A stretch of 58,229 nt of DNA from an uncultured Nocardiaceae bacterium (GTDB lineage: Bacteria > Actinomycetota > Actinomycetes > Mycobacteriales > Mycobacteriaceae), in NCBI GenBank assembly GCA_936936565.1, contig CAKZIX010000106.1:1-58229 (forward strand), read 5' to 3'. Positions 33,801 to 42,153 of the stretch are shown here, piece after piece; the first letter of the stretch is position 1, and each line of letters opens with the position of its first letter. A model generated the notes under the pieces. It did no database searches and had not been told where the DNA came from. It saw only the letters and a list, made by a program, of their open reading frames with translations. The translations under genes and the position numbers were made by a program.

Positions 33801-34775
33801 TTGTCGCACCAGGTTGTCGCCGAAACTTCCCCGATCGATGGCGAAATCACGAACAAGATCGGTCTGACGGTGAACCCGTGGGCGGGCAAGCAACTGCTGC
33901 GCTCCGACTTCGAGGAGATGCGGACGTTCCTCGACGAGGCAGCGGTCGCCGGGTTCGGTTATGCCGAGCTCGGCGGCTGCGGCCTCGGCGTGGTGATCGG
34001 CGGGCAGGTCCAGCCCGCACGGATCGCCGAGCTGCGCGCGGCGCTGGACGGCTGCCCCCTGCGGCTGACCCTGCACAGCTCGTGGCATCCGTCGGGGCGC
34101 ACCGGCAACCTGCTCGACGCATCCAGCACCGCCACCCAGCACCTGGGCCTGTTGGCCGACCTCGAGATCGCGCAGGCGATCGGCGCGGACGTGCTCGTCT
34201 ACCACGCGGGCGTGCTGCCGAATCGCTACAGCGACGGCGACGCACTGCTCGCCGGTATGGCCTCCGAACGCGAGATGCTGCGCCGCCTCGCCGACGAAGC
34301 GGGCGCGCACGGCGTCACCATCGCCGTCGAAAACCGGGCGCCCACCTCGGCGGTGCTCACCCGGCGCTCCTACGGCATGCGGCTGGATCTGGTCGCCGAG
34401 CAGGTCACTGCGATCGATCATCCCGCGGTGACGATGTGCCTGGACACCGGCCACGCTTACCTCGCGGCGCGCTACTTGAACTTCGACTTCCTCGACGCGG
34501 TCCGCACCGTGGCACCGGTCGTCGGGCACATGCACCTGCACGACAACTTCGGCCGGATGGCGCTGCAGCCCGATGCCAATCCCTACGAGCTGGAACTGCT
34601 CGGCGAAGGCGATCTGCACCTGCCGCCCGGCTGGGGCACGATTCCGCTGGCCGAGGTGCTGGCCAACGAATTCCCCCAGGACCCGGCGATCATCATCGAG
34701 ATGCGGCACGCCCGCCATCACGCCGAGGCGCTCGCGACCACCCGGAGCCTGCTCGGCACGCGGGTGCGGCGATGA
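33801..34775 (+). CDS. TIM-barrel sugar phosphate isomerase/epimerase-like protein
   Basis: 324 residues from TTG 33801. It has the AP endonuclease 2 / xylose isomerase-like barrel: IGLTVNPWAG, FGYAELGGCG, LTLHSSWHPSGR, VLVYHAGVLP, ITIAVENRAP-like strand 5, MCLDTGHAY, VVGHMHLHDNFG and IIIEMRH, with the His, Glu and Asp residues that normally bind a divalent metal. It is embedded in the transporter operon and overlaps the first permease by four bases, so it probably acts on the imported sugar. Exact reaction unknown. Confidence 0.85.
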   Translation: MSHQVVAETSPIDGEITNKIGLTVNPWAGKQLLRSDFEEMRTFLDEAAVAGFGYAELGGCGLGVVIGGQVQPARIAELRAALDGCPLRLTLHSSWHPSGRTGNLLDASSTATQHLGLLADLEIAQAIGADVLVYHAGVLPNRYSDGDALLAGMASEREMLRRLADEAGAHGVTIAVENRAPTSAVLTRRSYGMRLDLVAEQVTAIDHPAVTMCLDTGHAYLAARYLNFDFLDAVRTVAPVVGHMHLHDNFGRMALQPDANPYELELLGEGDLHLPPGWGTIPLAEVLANEFPQDPAIIIEMRHARHHAEALATTRSLLGTRVRR

Positions 34776-35692
34776 CGGTGACGACCCGGTCCGAGCCGCG
34801 CGCGGTGCGCCGCACCGAGCGCCGGGAATCGGCCCTGGCCTGGCTGTACTACTCCCCCACGATGATCGCGCTGATCGTCTGGGTGTACGCCCCGCTCGTG
34901 TTCACGGTGATCCTCAGCTTCCTGAACTGGGACCTGGTGGCGCCGGAGATCGAGTGGATCGGCCTGGAAAACTACGAAACGCTGGTCACGGAGCCGGAAT
35001 TCGGCACCGCGACGTGGAACACCGTGAAGTACGCGCTGCTGGTGCTGCCGTTCGCGACGGTGATCCCGTGTGCGCTCGCCATCGCGTTGTGGAAGCGGCC
35101 GGGCCCGCTGACCGAGTTCTACCGGATGCTGCTGTTCCTGCCGGTTGTCCTCGCGCCGGTGGCCAACGCGCTGGCGTGGCAGTTCATCCTGGACCCGCTG
35201 CACGGGATCGTGAACCAAGTCCTCACGGCGTTTGGCGGTACACCGATCAACTGGCTCGGCAACCCGGACACCGCGCTGCCCACCATCGTCCTGGTGACCG
35301 CTCCGAAGGTGATCGCACTGAACACGCTGCTGTTCGGCGCAGCGCTGGCCAACATCGACCGCCGCACCGTCGACGCGGCGCGGATGGACGACGCCACCGA
35401 GGGCGAAATCACCCGCGCGATCATCCTGCCGCAGCTGCGGCGGCCGTTCATCCTGCTCGGCATGCTGTCGATGGTGGTGGTGTGGCCCTGGCTGTTCACC
35501 AACATCGGCGTGCTCACCCGCGGCGGGCCGAGCGGGGCCACCGACAACGTGTACTACCGGCTGTACACCTACGGCTTCACGTTCTTCGAGGCGGGCACCG
35601 CGTCGGCCGCGGCCATCGCGATCACGCTCGGCTTCGGGCTGCTGCTGACCGTCTACACCCTGATCTCGAGGAGCTTGCGTGCGACGCGGTGA
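34772..35692 (+). CDS. sugar ABC transporter permease 1 (MalF/UgpA type)
   Basis: 306 residues with six transmembrane helices, starting after a basic N-terminus (YYSPTMIALIVWVYAPLVFTVILSFLNW). The EAA loop contacting the ATPase is at DAARMDDATEGEITRAIILPQL. The ATG overlaps the stop of the isomerase-like gene in an ATGA, and the end overlaps permease 2. Confidence 0.93.
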   Translation: MTVTTRSEPRAVRRTERRESALAWLYYSPTMIALIVWVYAPLVFTVILSFLNWDLVAPEIEWIGLENYETLVTEPEFGTATWNTVKYALLVLPFATVIPCALAIALWKRPGPLTEFYRMLLFLPVVLAPVANALAWQFILDPLHGIVNQVLTAFGGTPINWLGNPDTALPTIVLVTAPKVIALNTLLFGAALANIDRRTVDAARMDDATEGEITRAIILPQLRRPFILLGMLSMVVVWPWLFTNIGVLTRGGPSGATDNVYYRLYTYGFTFFEAGTASAAAIAITLGFGLLLTVYTLISRSLRATR

Positions 35693-36494
35693 TGCGCTGG
35701 GACGGCACCTGCTGCTGGTCACGGCGATTGTGCTGATGTTGTTCCCGGTGGCGATGGCGCTGTCCACGTCGTTCAAACCGGCCAACGCCCTGTTCGACCT
35801 CAATCCTCTGCCGGAGCCGGCGACCACCGAGAATTACGACCTGGCGCTGGGCCGGTTCCCGATCGGCCGGCTGCTGCTGAACACCTTCGTCATGGCCGCC
35901 GGTGTCACCGTGGCGACGATTCTGGTCGCGCTGCCGAGCGCGTACGCATTGGTGCGGTTCGACAAGGCCCGCGGCAAGGGAATCGTGCTGGCTGTCATCG
36001 GCATCTCGCTGCTGATTCCGCCGCAGGCGCTGATCATTCCGCAGTTCCTGATGACCGCCGAGTTCGGCTGGCAGGGCCACACCATCGGCGTGATCGTCCC
36101 GCAGCTCGGCGTGAGCGCGCTGGCGGTGCTGCTGCTGCGCGACCACATCCGGTCGGTGCCGCCGTCGCTGATCGGTGCGGCCGTGCTCGAGGGCGCCACG
36201 TCGTGGGAGGTGCTGCGGCACGTGGTGCTCGGGGTGCTGCGCCCGGCGCTGGGCGCGGTCGCGATCTTGATCTTCATCAGCACCTGGAACGAATACCTGT
36301 GGCCGCTGCTGGTGATGCCCGATCCGGAGGACACCACGATTCAGCCCGGCCTGGCGCTGTTCGTGGGCCCGGAGAGCGCCCAGTACGGGCCGATGCTCGC
36401 TGCGGCGATGCTGGCCTCGCTGCCGGTCGTCGTCATCTATGTCCTGGCGTCGCGACGGATCGCGGACGCCTTCCTTCACTCAGGGGTGCGGTAA
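35679..36494 (+). CDS. sugar ABC transporter permease 2 (MalG/UgpE type)
   Basis: 271 residues from GTG 35679, which has AGGAG a few bases upstream. Six transmembrane helices; the EAA loop is GAAVLEGATSWEVLRHVVLGVL and the C-terminal ISTWNEYLWPLLVM is typical of MalG-type permeases. It overlaps permease 1 by 14 bases. Confidence 0.93.
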   Translation: MRRGDALGRHLLLVTAIVLMLFPVAMALSTSFKPANALFDLNPLPEPATTENYDLALGRFPIGRLLLNTFVMAAGVTVATILVALPSAYALVRFDKARGKGIVLAVIGISLLIPPQALIIPQFLMTAEFGWQGHTIGVIVPQLGVSALAVLLLRDHIRSVPPSLIGAAVLEGATSWEVLRHVVLGVLRPALGAVAILIFISTWNEYLWPLLVMPDPEDTTIQPGLALFVGPESAQYGPMLAAAMLASLPVVVIYVLASRRIADAFLHSGVR

Positions 36495-36497
36495 ATC

Positions 36498-37676
36498 ATG
36501 ACCAGTCTCGTCACCACCGAAGCCCCGGCGATCGGCACGGACCACGACCTCACGCGCGGCGTCCTGTTCGACGGGATCGTCAAGCGCTACGACAACGATC
36601 GGCCCGCGCTCGACGTCGAGCGACTGCACGTTCCCGGTCAATCACTGACCGTGCTGGTCGGGCCGTCCGGTTGCGGGAAGTCCACGGCGCTGGGCATCGT
36701 GTCCGGCCTGCTGGCGCCCGACGAAGGCCGCGTCCTCATCGACGGCGACGACGTCACCGACGCACCGCCCGGACGGCGCGGCGTCGCCATGGTTTTCCAG
36801 GACTTCGCGCTGTATCCGCACATGACGGTCGAGCGCAACATCTCCTTCGGACTGCGCCTCGAGGCCAAACACGACCGCAAGTCCGGTCTCGACAAGCCGG
36901 AAATCGAACGGCGCGTCGCGGCCGCCTGCGACAGCCTGGGTCTGAGCGAACTGCGCCACCGCCGCCCGGCCCAGCTGTCCGGCGGGCAGCGCCAACGCGT
37001 CGGTCTGGCTCGGGCCATCGTGCGCCGGCCCAAGGTGCTGCTGCTCGACGAGCCGCTGTCGGCACTGGATGCGCAGCTGCGTCAGCAGGCACGCGTGGAG
37101 CTGGTGCGGCTGCACCGCGAACTCGGCAACACCATCGTGCTCGTCACCCACGACCAGCTCGAGGCGCTGTCGATGGCGACCCATCTGGTCGTGATGAACA
37201 ACGCCAAGGTGCTGCAGGTAGGTACCCCGGCCGAGGTGTACCGGCGTCCGCTCGACCTGTTCGTCGCGACGTTCCTGGGCAGCCCGCCGATGAACATCGC
37301 CGATGTCACCCTGGCCGGGGCTGCGATCAGCGCCCCGGGCCTGTCGGCACGACTCGCCAAGCCGGTGCCCGGCGTCGCGGGCGCGCTGAAGCTGGGCTGG
37401 CGGCCCGGCGACGGCCGCCTCGGTCCGCACTCTCCGAGCGGTCCGGGCCTGTCCGTCGACGGCATCGTCGAGCTGGTCGAGTTCACCGGCGACACGCTGG
37501 TCGTGCAGTGCGGTGGCGCATCCGGGCGCTGGGCGGTGACCTTGCCCGCCGCCGAGTCGGCGCCGGGTCTCGGCACGACAGTCTCCGTGTATGTGCCCGC
37601 GGATCGTCTGCATCTGTTCGATCCGGCAACCGGTGCCCGTGTCGAGGCCGCCGACCCGAAGGTGCTTCACATCTGA
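36498..37676 (+). CDS. sugar ABC transporter ATP-binding protein (UgpC/MsmK/MalK type)
   Basis: 392 residues. Walker A VGPSGCGKSTALG, Q-loop VFQDFALYPHMTVERN, signature LSGGQRQRVGLARAI, Walker B VLLLDEPLSALDAQ and the switch His VLVTHDQLEAL are all intact. The C-terminal about 130 residues form a TOBE domain (LGWRPGDGRLGP, VELVEFTGDTLVVQCG), usual in ATPases of CUT1 sugar importers. Confidence 0.95.
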   Translation: MTSLVTTEAPAIGTDHDLTRGVLFDGIVKRYDNDRPALDVERLHVPGQSLTVLVGPSGCGKSTALGIVSGLLAPDEGRVLIDGDDVTDAPPGRRGVAMVFQDFALYPHMTVERNISFGLRLEAKHDRKSGLDKPEIERRVAAACDSLGLSELRHRRPAQLSGGQRQRVGLARAIVRRPKVLLLDEPLSALDAQLRQQARVELVRLHRELGNTIVLVTHDQLEALSMATHLVVMNNAKVLQVGTPAEVYRRPLDLFVATFLGSPPMNIADVTLAGAAISAPGLSARLAKPVPGVAGALKLGWRPGDGRLGPHSPSGPGLSVDGIVELVEFTGDTLVVQCGGASGRWAVTLPAAESAPGLGTTVSVYVPADRLHLFDPATGARVEAADPKVLHI

Positions 37677-37763
37677 ACGAATGCGCTCGATTTCCGTCCG
37701 CGCACCATCGATGGCAGTGGCCCGCCAACCGACGCGAGCCCAGTCGTCGAGAAGGAGTCTGGG

Positions 37764-38225
37764 ATGGATATCGTCGCCAAGAACATGGAGATCTTCCGCC
37801 GCGGAGACCGCTCCTGGAATGCCCGCACCGAGGAATTTCTGCGCGCCCACACCGACGATGTGCGGGTCTATCAGCCGGGCTCACACGAGCCGCGGGTGGG
37901 CGTCAAGGATCACGGCGCCGACATGGACGCCTTCTTCGCCGCGTTCGAAGACATCACGATCGGGCCGGTGGGGCCGGAAGGTTTCCCCGAGTACAAGGTG
38001 CAGTTCGGCTCGGGCGACTGGATGGCCGGCATCAGCGTGATGACCGGCACGCACACCGGCGAGCTGAATCTGTACGGGCTGATCGTGCCGCCGACGGGCA
38101 AGAAGCTGGACATCACGCTGGCGACGATCGCGCGGTTCGAGGACGGCAAGATCGCCGAGGAGTACCTGTTCTACGACATGATGCTGGTCGCCATCGAGCT
38201 CGGCGTCTGGCCGCCGCGGGCCTAA
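37764..38225 (+). CDS. SnoaL/NTF2-like protein
   Basis: 153 residues from ATG 37764, which has GAAGGAG upstream. The small alpha-beta cone fold is suggested by NMEIFRRGDRSWNARTEEFLRAHTDD, HGADMDAFFAAFED, WMAGISVMTGTHTGEL and the C-terminal ITLATIARFEDGKIAEEYLFYD, typical of ester-cyclase and hydrolase-like SnoaL proteins. It lies 87 bases after the transporter ATPase; whether it belongs to that operon is unclear. Its stop overlaps the stop of the convergent marR gene. Confidence 0.8.
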   Translation: MDIVAKNMEIFRRGDRSWNARTEEFLRAHTDDVRVYQPGSHEPRVGVKDHGADMDAFFAAFEDITIGPVGPEGFPEYKVQFGSGDWMAGISVMTGTHTGELNLYGLIVPPTGKKLDITLATIARFEDGKIAEEYLFYDMMLVAIELGVWPPRA

Positions 38226-38752
38226 GGGTTGTAATCCTGTTGCAGGGCTGCGAGGTAGTTCGGCAGCGGGCGCTCGTCGGCGATGCGCCCCAGCAGGGTG
38301 ATGAGCTGCTGGACCTCGGCCTTGTCCAGCCGTTGGGCCAGCAGCTCCATCACCTTGACCGAATGCGTGTGCTCGGCGACCGCCAGATACTTCAGGCCCA
38401 GGTCGGTGACGGTGATCAGCACCCCGCGCGCGTCGGTGTCGGACTTGGTGCGCTCGACGTGTCCGTGGATCACCAGGTCGTCCACGCGCGCGGTGAGCCG
38501 GCTCGGGATCATCAGCGTCTCACGGGCGAGATCGCCCATCCGCATCGTGCCGTTCACACGCAGGGCGAGCAGGATCAGGTAGTCGCCGGGGTGCAGCAGG
38601 TGCGAGCGTTTCAGATCCGCCGCAGCCAGTAGGTCGAGCTCGGAGCCGACGTGGCGCATCAGATGCCACGCGACGACGTACGGGCAGGTAGGGGTGACGA
38701 CGGGATTGCCGTCGTCGTCGTGTTCGAGCGAGCCGAGCCGTGGTGCACCCAT
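38222..38752 (-). CDS. MarR-family transcriptional regulator
   Basis: 176 residues from ATG 38752, with GAAAGG eight bases upstream. The winged helix is recognisable (DYLILLALRVNGTMRMGDLARETLMIPSRLTARVDDLVIHGHVER), with the wing TDARGVLITVTDLG and a helical dimerisation C-terminus. It is divergent from the DGPF/sigma factor pair, across 140 bases, and convergent with the NTF2-like gene. Confidence 0.88.
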   Translation of the reverse strand: MGAPRLGSLEHDDDGNPVVTPTCPYVVAWHLMRHVGSELDLLAAADLKRSHLLHPGDYLILLALRVNGTMRMGDLARETLMIPSRLTARVDDLVIHGHVERTKSDTDARGVLITVTDLGLKYLAVAEHTHSVKVMELLAQRLDKAEVQQLITLLGRIADERPLPNYLAALQQDYNP

Positions 38753-38892
38753 GATTGGCAGCCTTTCCGTCGGTGCCTCGATTGTCCCAGGTGAAATTTC
38801 TTCGTGCCGTGGTGTCGAATGACGTGGCGCCCGTTCGTAGCCAAGGTGAGGGGCCGGAACAGGCCGGCCACCCACACCCGAAGGAGATCACC

Positions 38893-39243
38893 ATGAGGCA
38901 GTACCTGCTGGCCGTCCAGAACGACGAGAGCGCGCCGTGGCCGTCGGACGCGGAATTTCAGGCGCAGATGGCCCGCACCGGCGCGGTCACCGACGAGATG
39001 CAGGCCGCCGGTTCCTGGGTGTTCCACGGGGGCCTGCAACCCTCGCACGCCAGCACGGTGGTGCGCCCGGGCAACGGCACGGTGACGATGACCGACGGCC
39101 CGTTCGCCGAAACCAAGGAGCAGCTCGGCGGCTTCTGGGTGATCCAGGTCGAGGACCTCGATCAGGCGCTGGCGTGGGCGGAGAAGTGTGCGCTGGCCTG
39201 CGGTTCCCCGATCGAGGTTCGCCCGTTCGGGTTGCCGGAGTAA
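38893..39243 (+). CDS. DGPF-domain (YCII-like) protein
   Basis: 116 residues from ATG 38893 with an excellent AAGGAG site. It has the MRQYLLAVQ start, GSWVFHGGLQP, the name-giving VTMTDGPFAETKEQLGGFWVIQVEDLDQA region and ends VRPFGLPE. It lies directly before an ECF sigma factor of the ECF42 type; such sigma factors are known to be linked to DGPF genes. The biochemical role is not known. Confidence 0.9.
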   Translation: MRQYLLAVQNDESAPWPSDAEFQAQMARTGAVTDEMQAAGSWVFHGGLQPSHASTVVRPGNGTVTMTDGPFAETKEQLGGFWVIQVEDLDQALAWAEKCALACGSPIEVRPFGLPE

Positions 39244-39251
39244 CGCGCGCG

Positions 39252-40436
39252 ATGGATCTCGACAGCGTCTACCGGGCCGAGTACGGCCGCTGTGTGGCGA
39301 CGCTGACGCGCCTCCTCGGCGACATCGGGCTCGCCGAGGAGGCCGCGCAGGACGCGTTCGCCGTGGCCGTGCAGAAATGGGCCGACGCACCGCCACCCAA
39401 CCCGGGGGCGTGGATCGTGACCACGGCCCGGCACCGGGCGATCGATCGGCTGCGCCGCGAATCGACCCGGCAGGCGCGCCATGCCGAAGCCTTGTTGCTG
39501 CAGCAGCCCGACGAGCCGAAGGAGGTGGGACCGGTGCGCGACGATCAGCTCCGCATGATCTTCACCTGCTGTCATCCGGCGTTGTCCCCGCTCGCGCAGA
39601 CTGCGCTCACCCTGCGCCTGCTCGGCGGTCTGGAAGTGGCCGAGATCGCCCGTGCGCACCTGGTCCCGGAACCGACGATCGCGCAGCGAATCGTGCGCGC
39701 CAAGAAGAAGATTCGCGACGCGGGCATCCCGTACCGGGTGCCGGACGGCGCCGAACTGCCCGACCGGCTGGCGGCGGTGCTCACCGTGCTGTACCTGATC
39801 TTCAACGAGGGCTACGCCGCCACGTCGGGGGAATTGGTGCGCGCCGACCTGTGTCTCGAGGCCATCCGGCTCACCCGGTCGCTGGCGGAGCTGATGCCCG
39901 ACGAGCCGGAGGTGACCGGGCTGCTGGCGCTGCTGCTGCTCACCGAGGCCCGCAGGCCCGCCCGCACCGGGCCCGCGGGCGAACTCGTGGTGCTCGCCGA
40001 GCAGGACCGCACGCTGTGGAACCGGGAGCTGATTGCCGAGGGGCACGCCCTGGTACGACGCTGCCTGCGCCGGGCGCAGCCGGGTCCGTATCAGTTGCAG
40101 GCCGCGATCAACGCCGTGCACACCGACGGCGACAGCACCGACTGGGCACAGGTGCTGGCGTTGTACGACCAACTGCTGCAACATAATCCGACGCCGATCG
40201 TGGCGCTCAACCGCGCCGTGGCGGTGGCGCAGGTGCACGGTCCGGCGCTGGCACTGGCCATCGTCGAGGAGTTGGAGCTGCCGGGCTATCACCTGCTGCC
40301 CGCCACGCGCGCGGATCTGCTCGCCCGGCTCGGCCGCACCGCCGCAGCGGCGGCCGCCTACGACGAGGCGATCACGTTGGCCACCAACGCGACCGAGCGC
40401 CGTTTCCTGCAGGACCGCCGCGCTCGGCTCGAATAA
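39252..40436 (+). CDS. ECF42-type RNA polymerase sigma factor with long C-terminal extension
   Basis: 394 residues. Region 2 (RAEYGRCVATLTRLLGDIGLAEEAAQDAFAVAVQKW, RHRAIDRLRRES) and region 4 (LTLRLLGGLEVAEIARAHLVPEPTIAQRIVRAKKKIRDAG) fill the first about 190 residues. The remaining 200 residues form helical TPR-like repeats (LYDQLLQHNPTPIVALNRAVAVA, AYDEAITLATNATERRFLQDRR) that stand in for a separate anti-sigma factor in this group. No anti-sigma gene is next to it. It starts eight bases after the DGPF gene. Confidence 0.92.
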   Translation: MDLDSVYRAEYGRCVATLTRLLGDIGLAEEAAQDAFAVAVQKWADAPPPNPGAWIVTTARHRAIDRLRRESTRQARHAEALLLQQPDEPKEVGPVRDDQLRMIFTCCHPALSPLAQTALTLRLLGGLEVAEIARAHLVPEPTIAQRIVRAKKKIRDAGIPYRVPDGAELPDRLAAVLTVLYLIFNEGYAATSGELVRADLCLEAIRLTRSLAELMPDEPEVTGLLALLLLTEARRPARTGPAGELVVLAEQDRTLWNRELIAEGHALVRRCLRRAQPGPYQLQAAINAVHTDGDSTDWAQVLALYDQLLQHNPTPIVALNRAVAVAQVHGPALALAIVEELELPGYHLLPATRADLLARLGRTAAAAAAYDEAITLATNATERRFLQDRRARLE

Positions 40437-40476
40437 TCGACGGTGTGCTGTCGGACCCGCGCGCTAGGTTGCAGAG

Positions 40477-41358
40477 ATGACCTCGCGCGGGTGGTTTCTG
40501 TTCGCCTCGATGTGCGTGCTGTGGGGCATTCCGTACCTGCTCATCAAGGTTGCGGTGGCGGGCGTGCAGCCGCCGGTCGTCGTGTTCGCACGCACGTTGA
40601 TCGGGGCAATATTGTTGTTGCCCTTTGCTTTCCGGGGCGGTCCGCCGACGTGGCTGCGCCGGCACTGGAAGCCGCTGCTGGCGTTCACGGTGCTCGAGAT
40701 CATGGGGCCGTGGTGGTTGCTGTCGTCGGCCGAGCAACAGTTGACGAGCTCGACGACGGGGCTGTTGGTGGCCGCCACGCCGATCATCGCGGTGCTGGCC
40801 GCTCGCGAGCGGCCGACGCTGGCACGCCTGATCGGCCTGGTCACCGGATTCGGCGGGGTTGCACTACTGGCGGCCCCGGAGCTGACGGGCGGCTCGCCGT
40901 GGGCCATCGCGCAAGTCCTGCTCACGGCTGTGTGTTACGCGACAGCTCCGATGATTGTGGCGCGCAGCATGTCCGACGTGCCTTCCCTGCCGATGACGGC
41001 GGTCTGCCTGACAGTCGCGGCGATCGTCTATGCCCCGCTGGCGGCGCTCACCTGGCCGGACCGAGTTCCGAGTGTGCAAGTGCTCGGCGCGCTGCTCGCG
41101 CTCGGGGCGGTGTGCACCGGGCTGGCGATGGCCATGTTCTTCGCGCTGATCCGGGAGATTGGGCCCACCCGTGCCGTGGTCATCGCGTTCGTCAATCCGG
41201 CGGTGGCACTGGCCGCGGGCGTCGCGATTCTCGGCGAGCCGCTGACGACGAGCATCGTCGTGGGCTTCGTGGCCATCCTGGTCGGCTCGGCGCTGGCCAC
41301 CGTCACCGGCCGCCGCGTCGCCGAACCCGCAGTCGTCGCCGCGCAACCGGATCCGTAG
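40477..41358 (+). CDS. EamA-family (DMT) transporter
   Basis: 293 residues with ten transmembrane helices in two EamA halves, beginning GWFLFASMCVLWGIPYLLIKVAVA and, in the second half, IAQVLLTAVCYATAPMIVARSM. The conserved EAxxxG-like region near the second repeat (GPTRAVVIAFVNPAVALAAGVAILGEPLT) is typical. It is probably an efflux carrier for metabolites; substrate unknown. Confidence 0.88.
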   Translation: MTSRGWFLFASMCVLWGIPYLLIKVAVAGVQPPVVVFARTLIGAILLLPFAFRGGPPTWLRRHWKPLLAFTVLEIMGPWWLLSSAEQQLTSSTTGLLVAATPIIAVLAARERPTLARLIGLVTGFGGVALLAAPELTGGSPWAIAQVLLTAVCYATAPMIVARSMSDVPSLPMTAVCLTVAAIVYAPLAALTWPDRVPSVQVLGALLALGAVCTGLAMAMFFALIREIGPTRAVVIAFVNPAVALAAGVAILGEPLTTSIVVGFVAILVGSALATVTGRRVAEPAVVAAQPDP

Positions 41359-41410
41359 TCCGCGGGTACGGTTGCCGGACAGGCACCGCCGACACGCGCG
41401 AGGGGATCCG

Positions 41411-42153
41411 ATGGCGACGCTGGTGGCATTTCACGCCCACCCGGACGACGAGGTGGTACTCACCGGCGGCACGCTGGCGCGGGCTGCGGCCGCGGGGCAT
41501 CGGGTGCTCGTCGCGGTGGCCACCGACGGCCACGTGGCTGCCGAGCCGATCACCCGGCTCGACGAATTACGCTCCAGCGCACACACTCTCGGTGTCGCGC
41601 GGGTCGAGCATCTGGGCTGGGCCGACAGTGGGCACGGTCCGGAGTTCTACCCGGATCCGCCGGGACGGGTCCGGTTCGCGCGTGCCGACCCGAGCAGGCC
41701 GCCGGCCGACTGGCCGATCTGCTGCGGGCCGAGCGCGCCGATCTGCTGCTGTCCTACGACGCCAACGGCGGCTACGGCCACCGCGATCATGTGCACGTGC
41801 ACCGGGTCGGCCGGCTTGCCGCCGAGCGCACCGGGGTTCGGGTGCTCGAAGCCACGATGCCGCGGGAACTGCTCGGCCGGGTCAATGCGGTCGCCCGCCG
41901 GCTGCGGGTGCCCGGCCTCTACGACGACGCGGATCCGACTGCCCTGTATCTGCCGAGCGCGCAGATCACGCACCGTATCGACGTGCGCCGGTTCGCGCGC
42001 CAGAAGCGCGCGGCGCTGCGGGCGCACCGCTCGCAAGCCGCACTGTTCGGGCCGGTCCCCCGGATTCCGGTACCGCTGTTCGGCGCACTGTTCGGCCGGG
42101 AATGGTTCCGCGATCCGAACGACGGCACCCGGCGCCGCGACATCTGGCAGTGA
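41411..42153 (+). pseudogene. PIG-L family deacetylase interrupted by a frameshift
   Basis: The first part (MATLVAFHAHPDDEVVLTGG..., catalytic HPDDE at residues 10-14, VEHLGWADSGHGPEFYPDPPGRVRFARAD) is in one frame up to about 41690. The rest (EQAAGRLADLLRAERADLLLSYDANGG, GHRDHVHVHRVG, ... REWFRDPNDGTRRRDIWQ) is in the next frame and ends at 42153. Both halves are conserved, and adding one base in the CCC run near 41689 would join them. PIG-L enzymes deacetylate GlcNAc-containing substrates, for example in mycothiol synthesis. It is either a recent pseudogene or a sequencing error. Confidence 0.8.
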
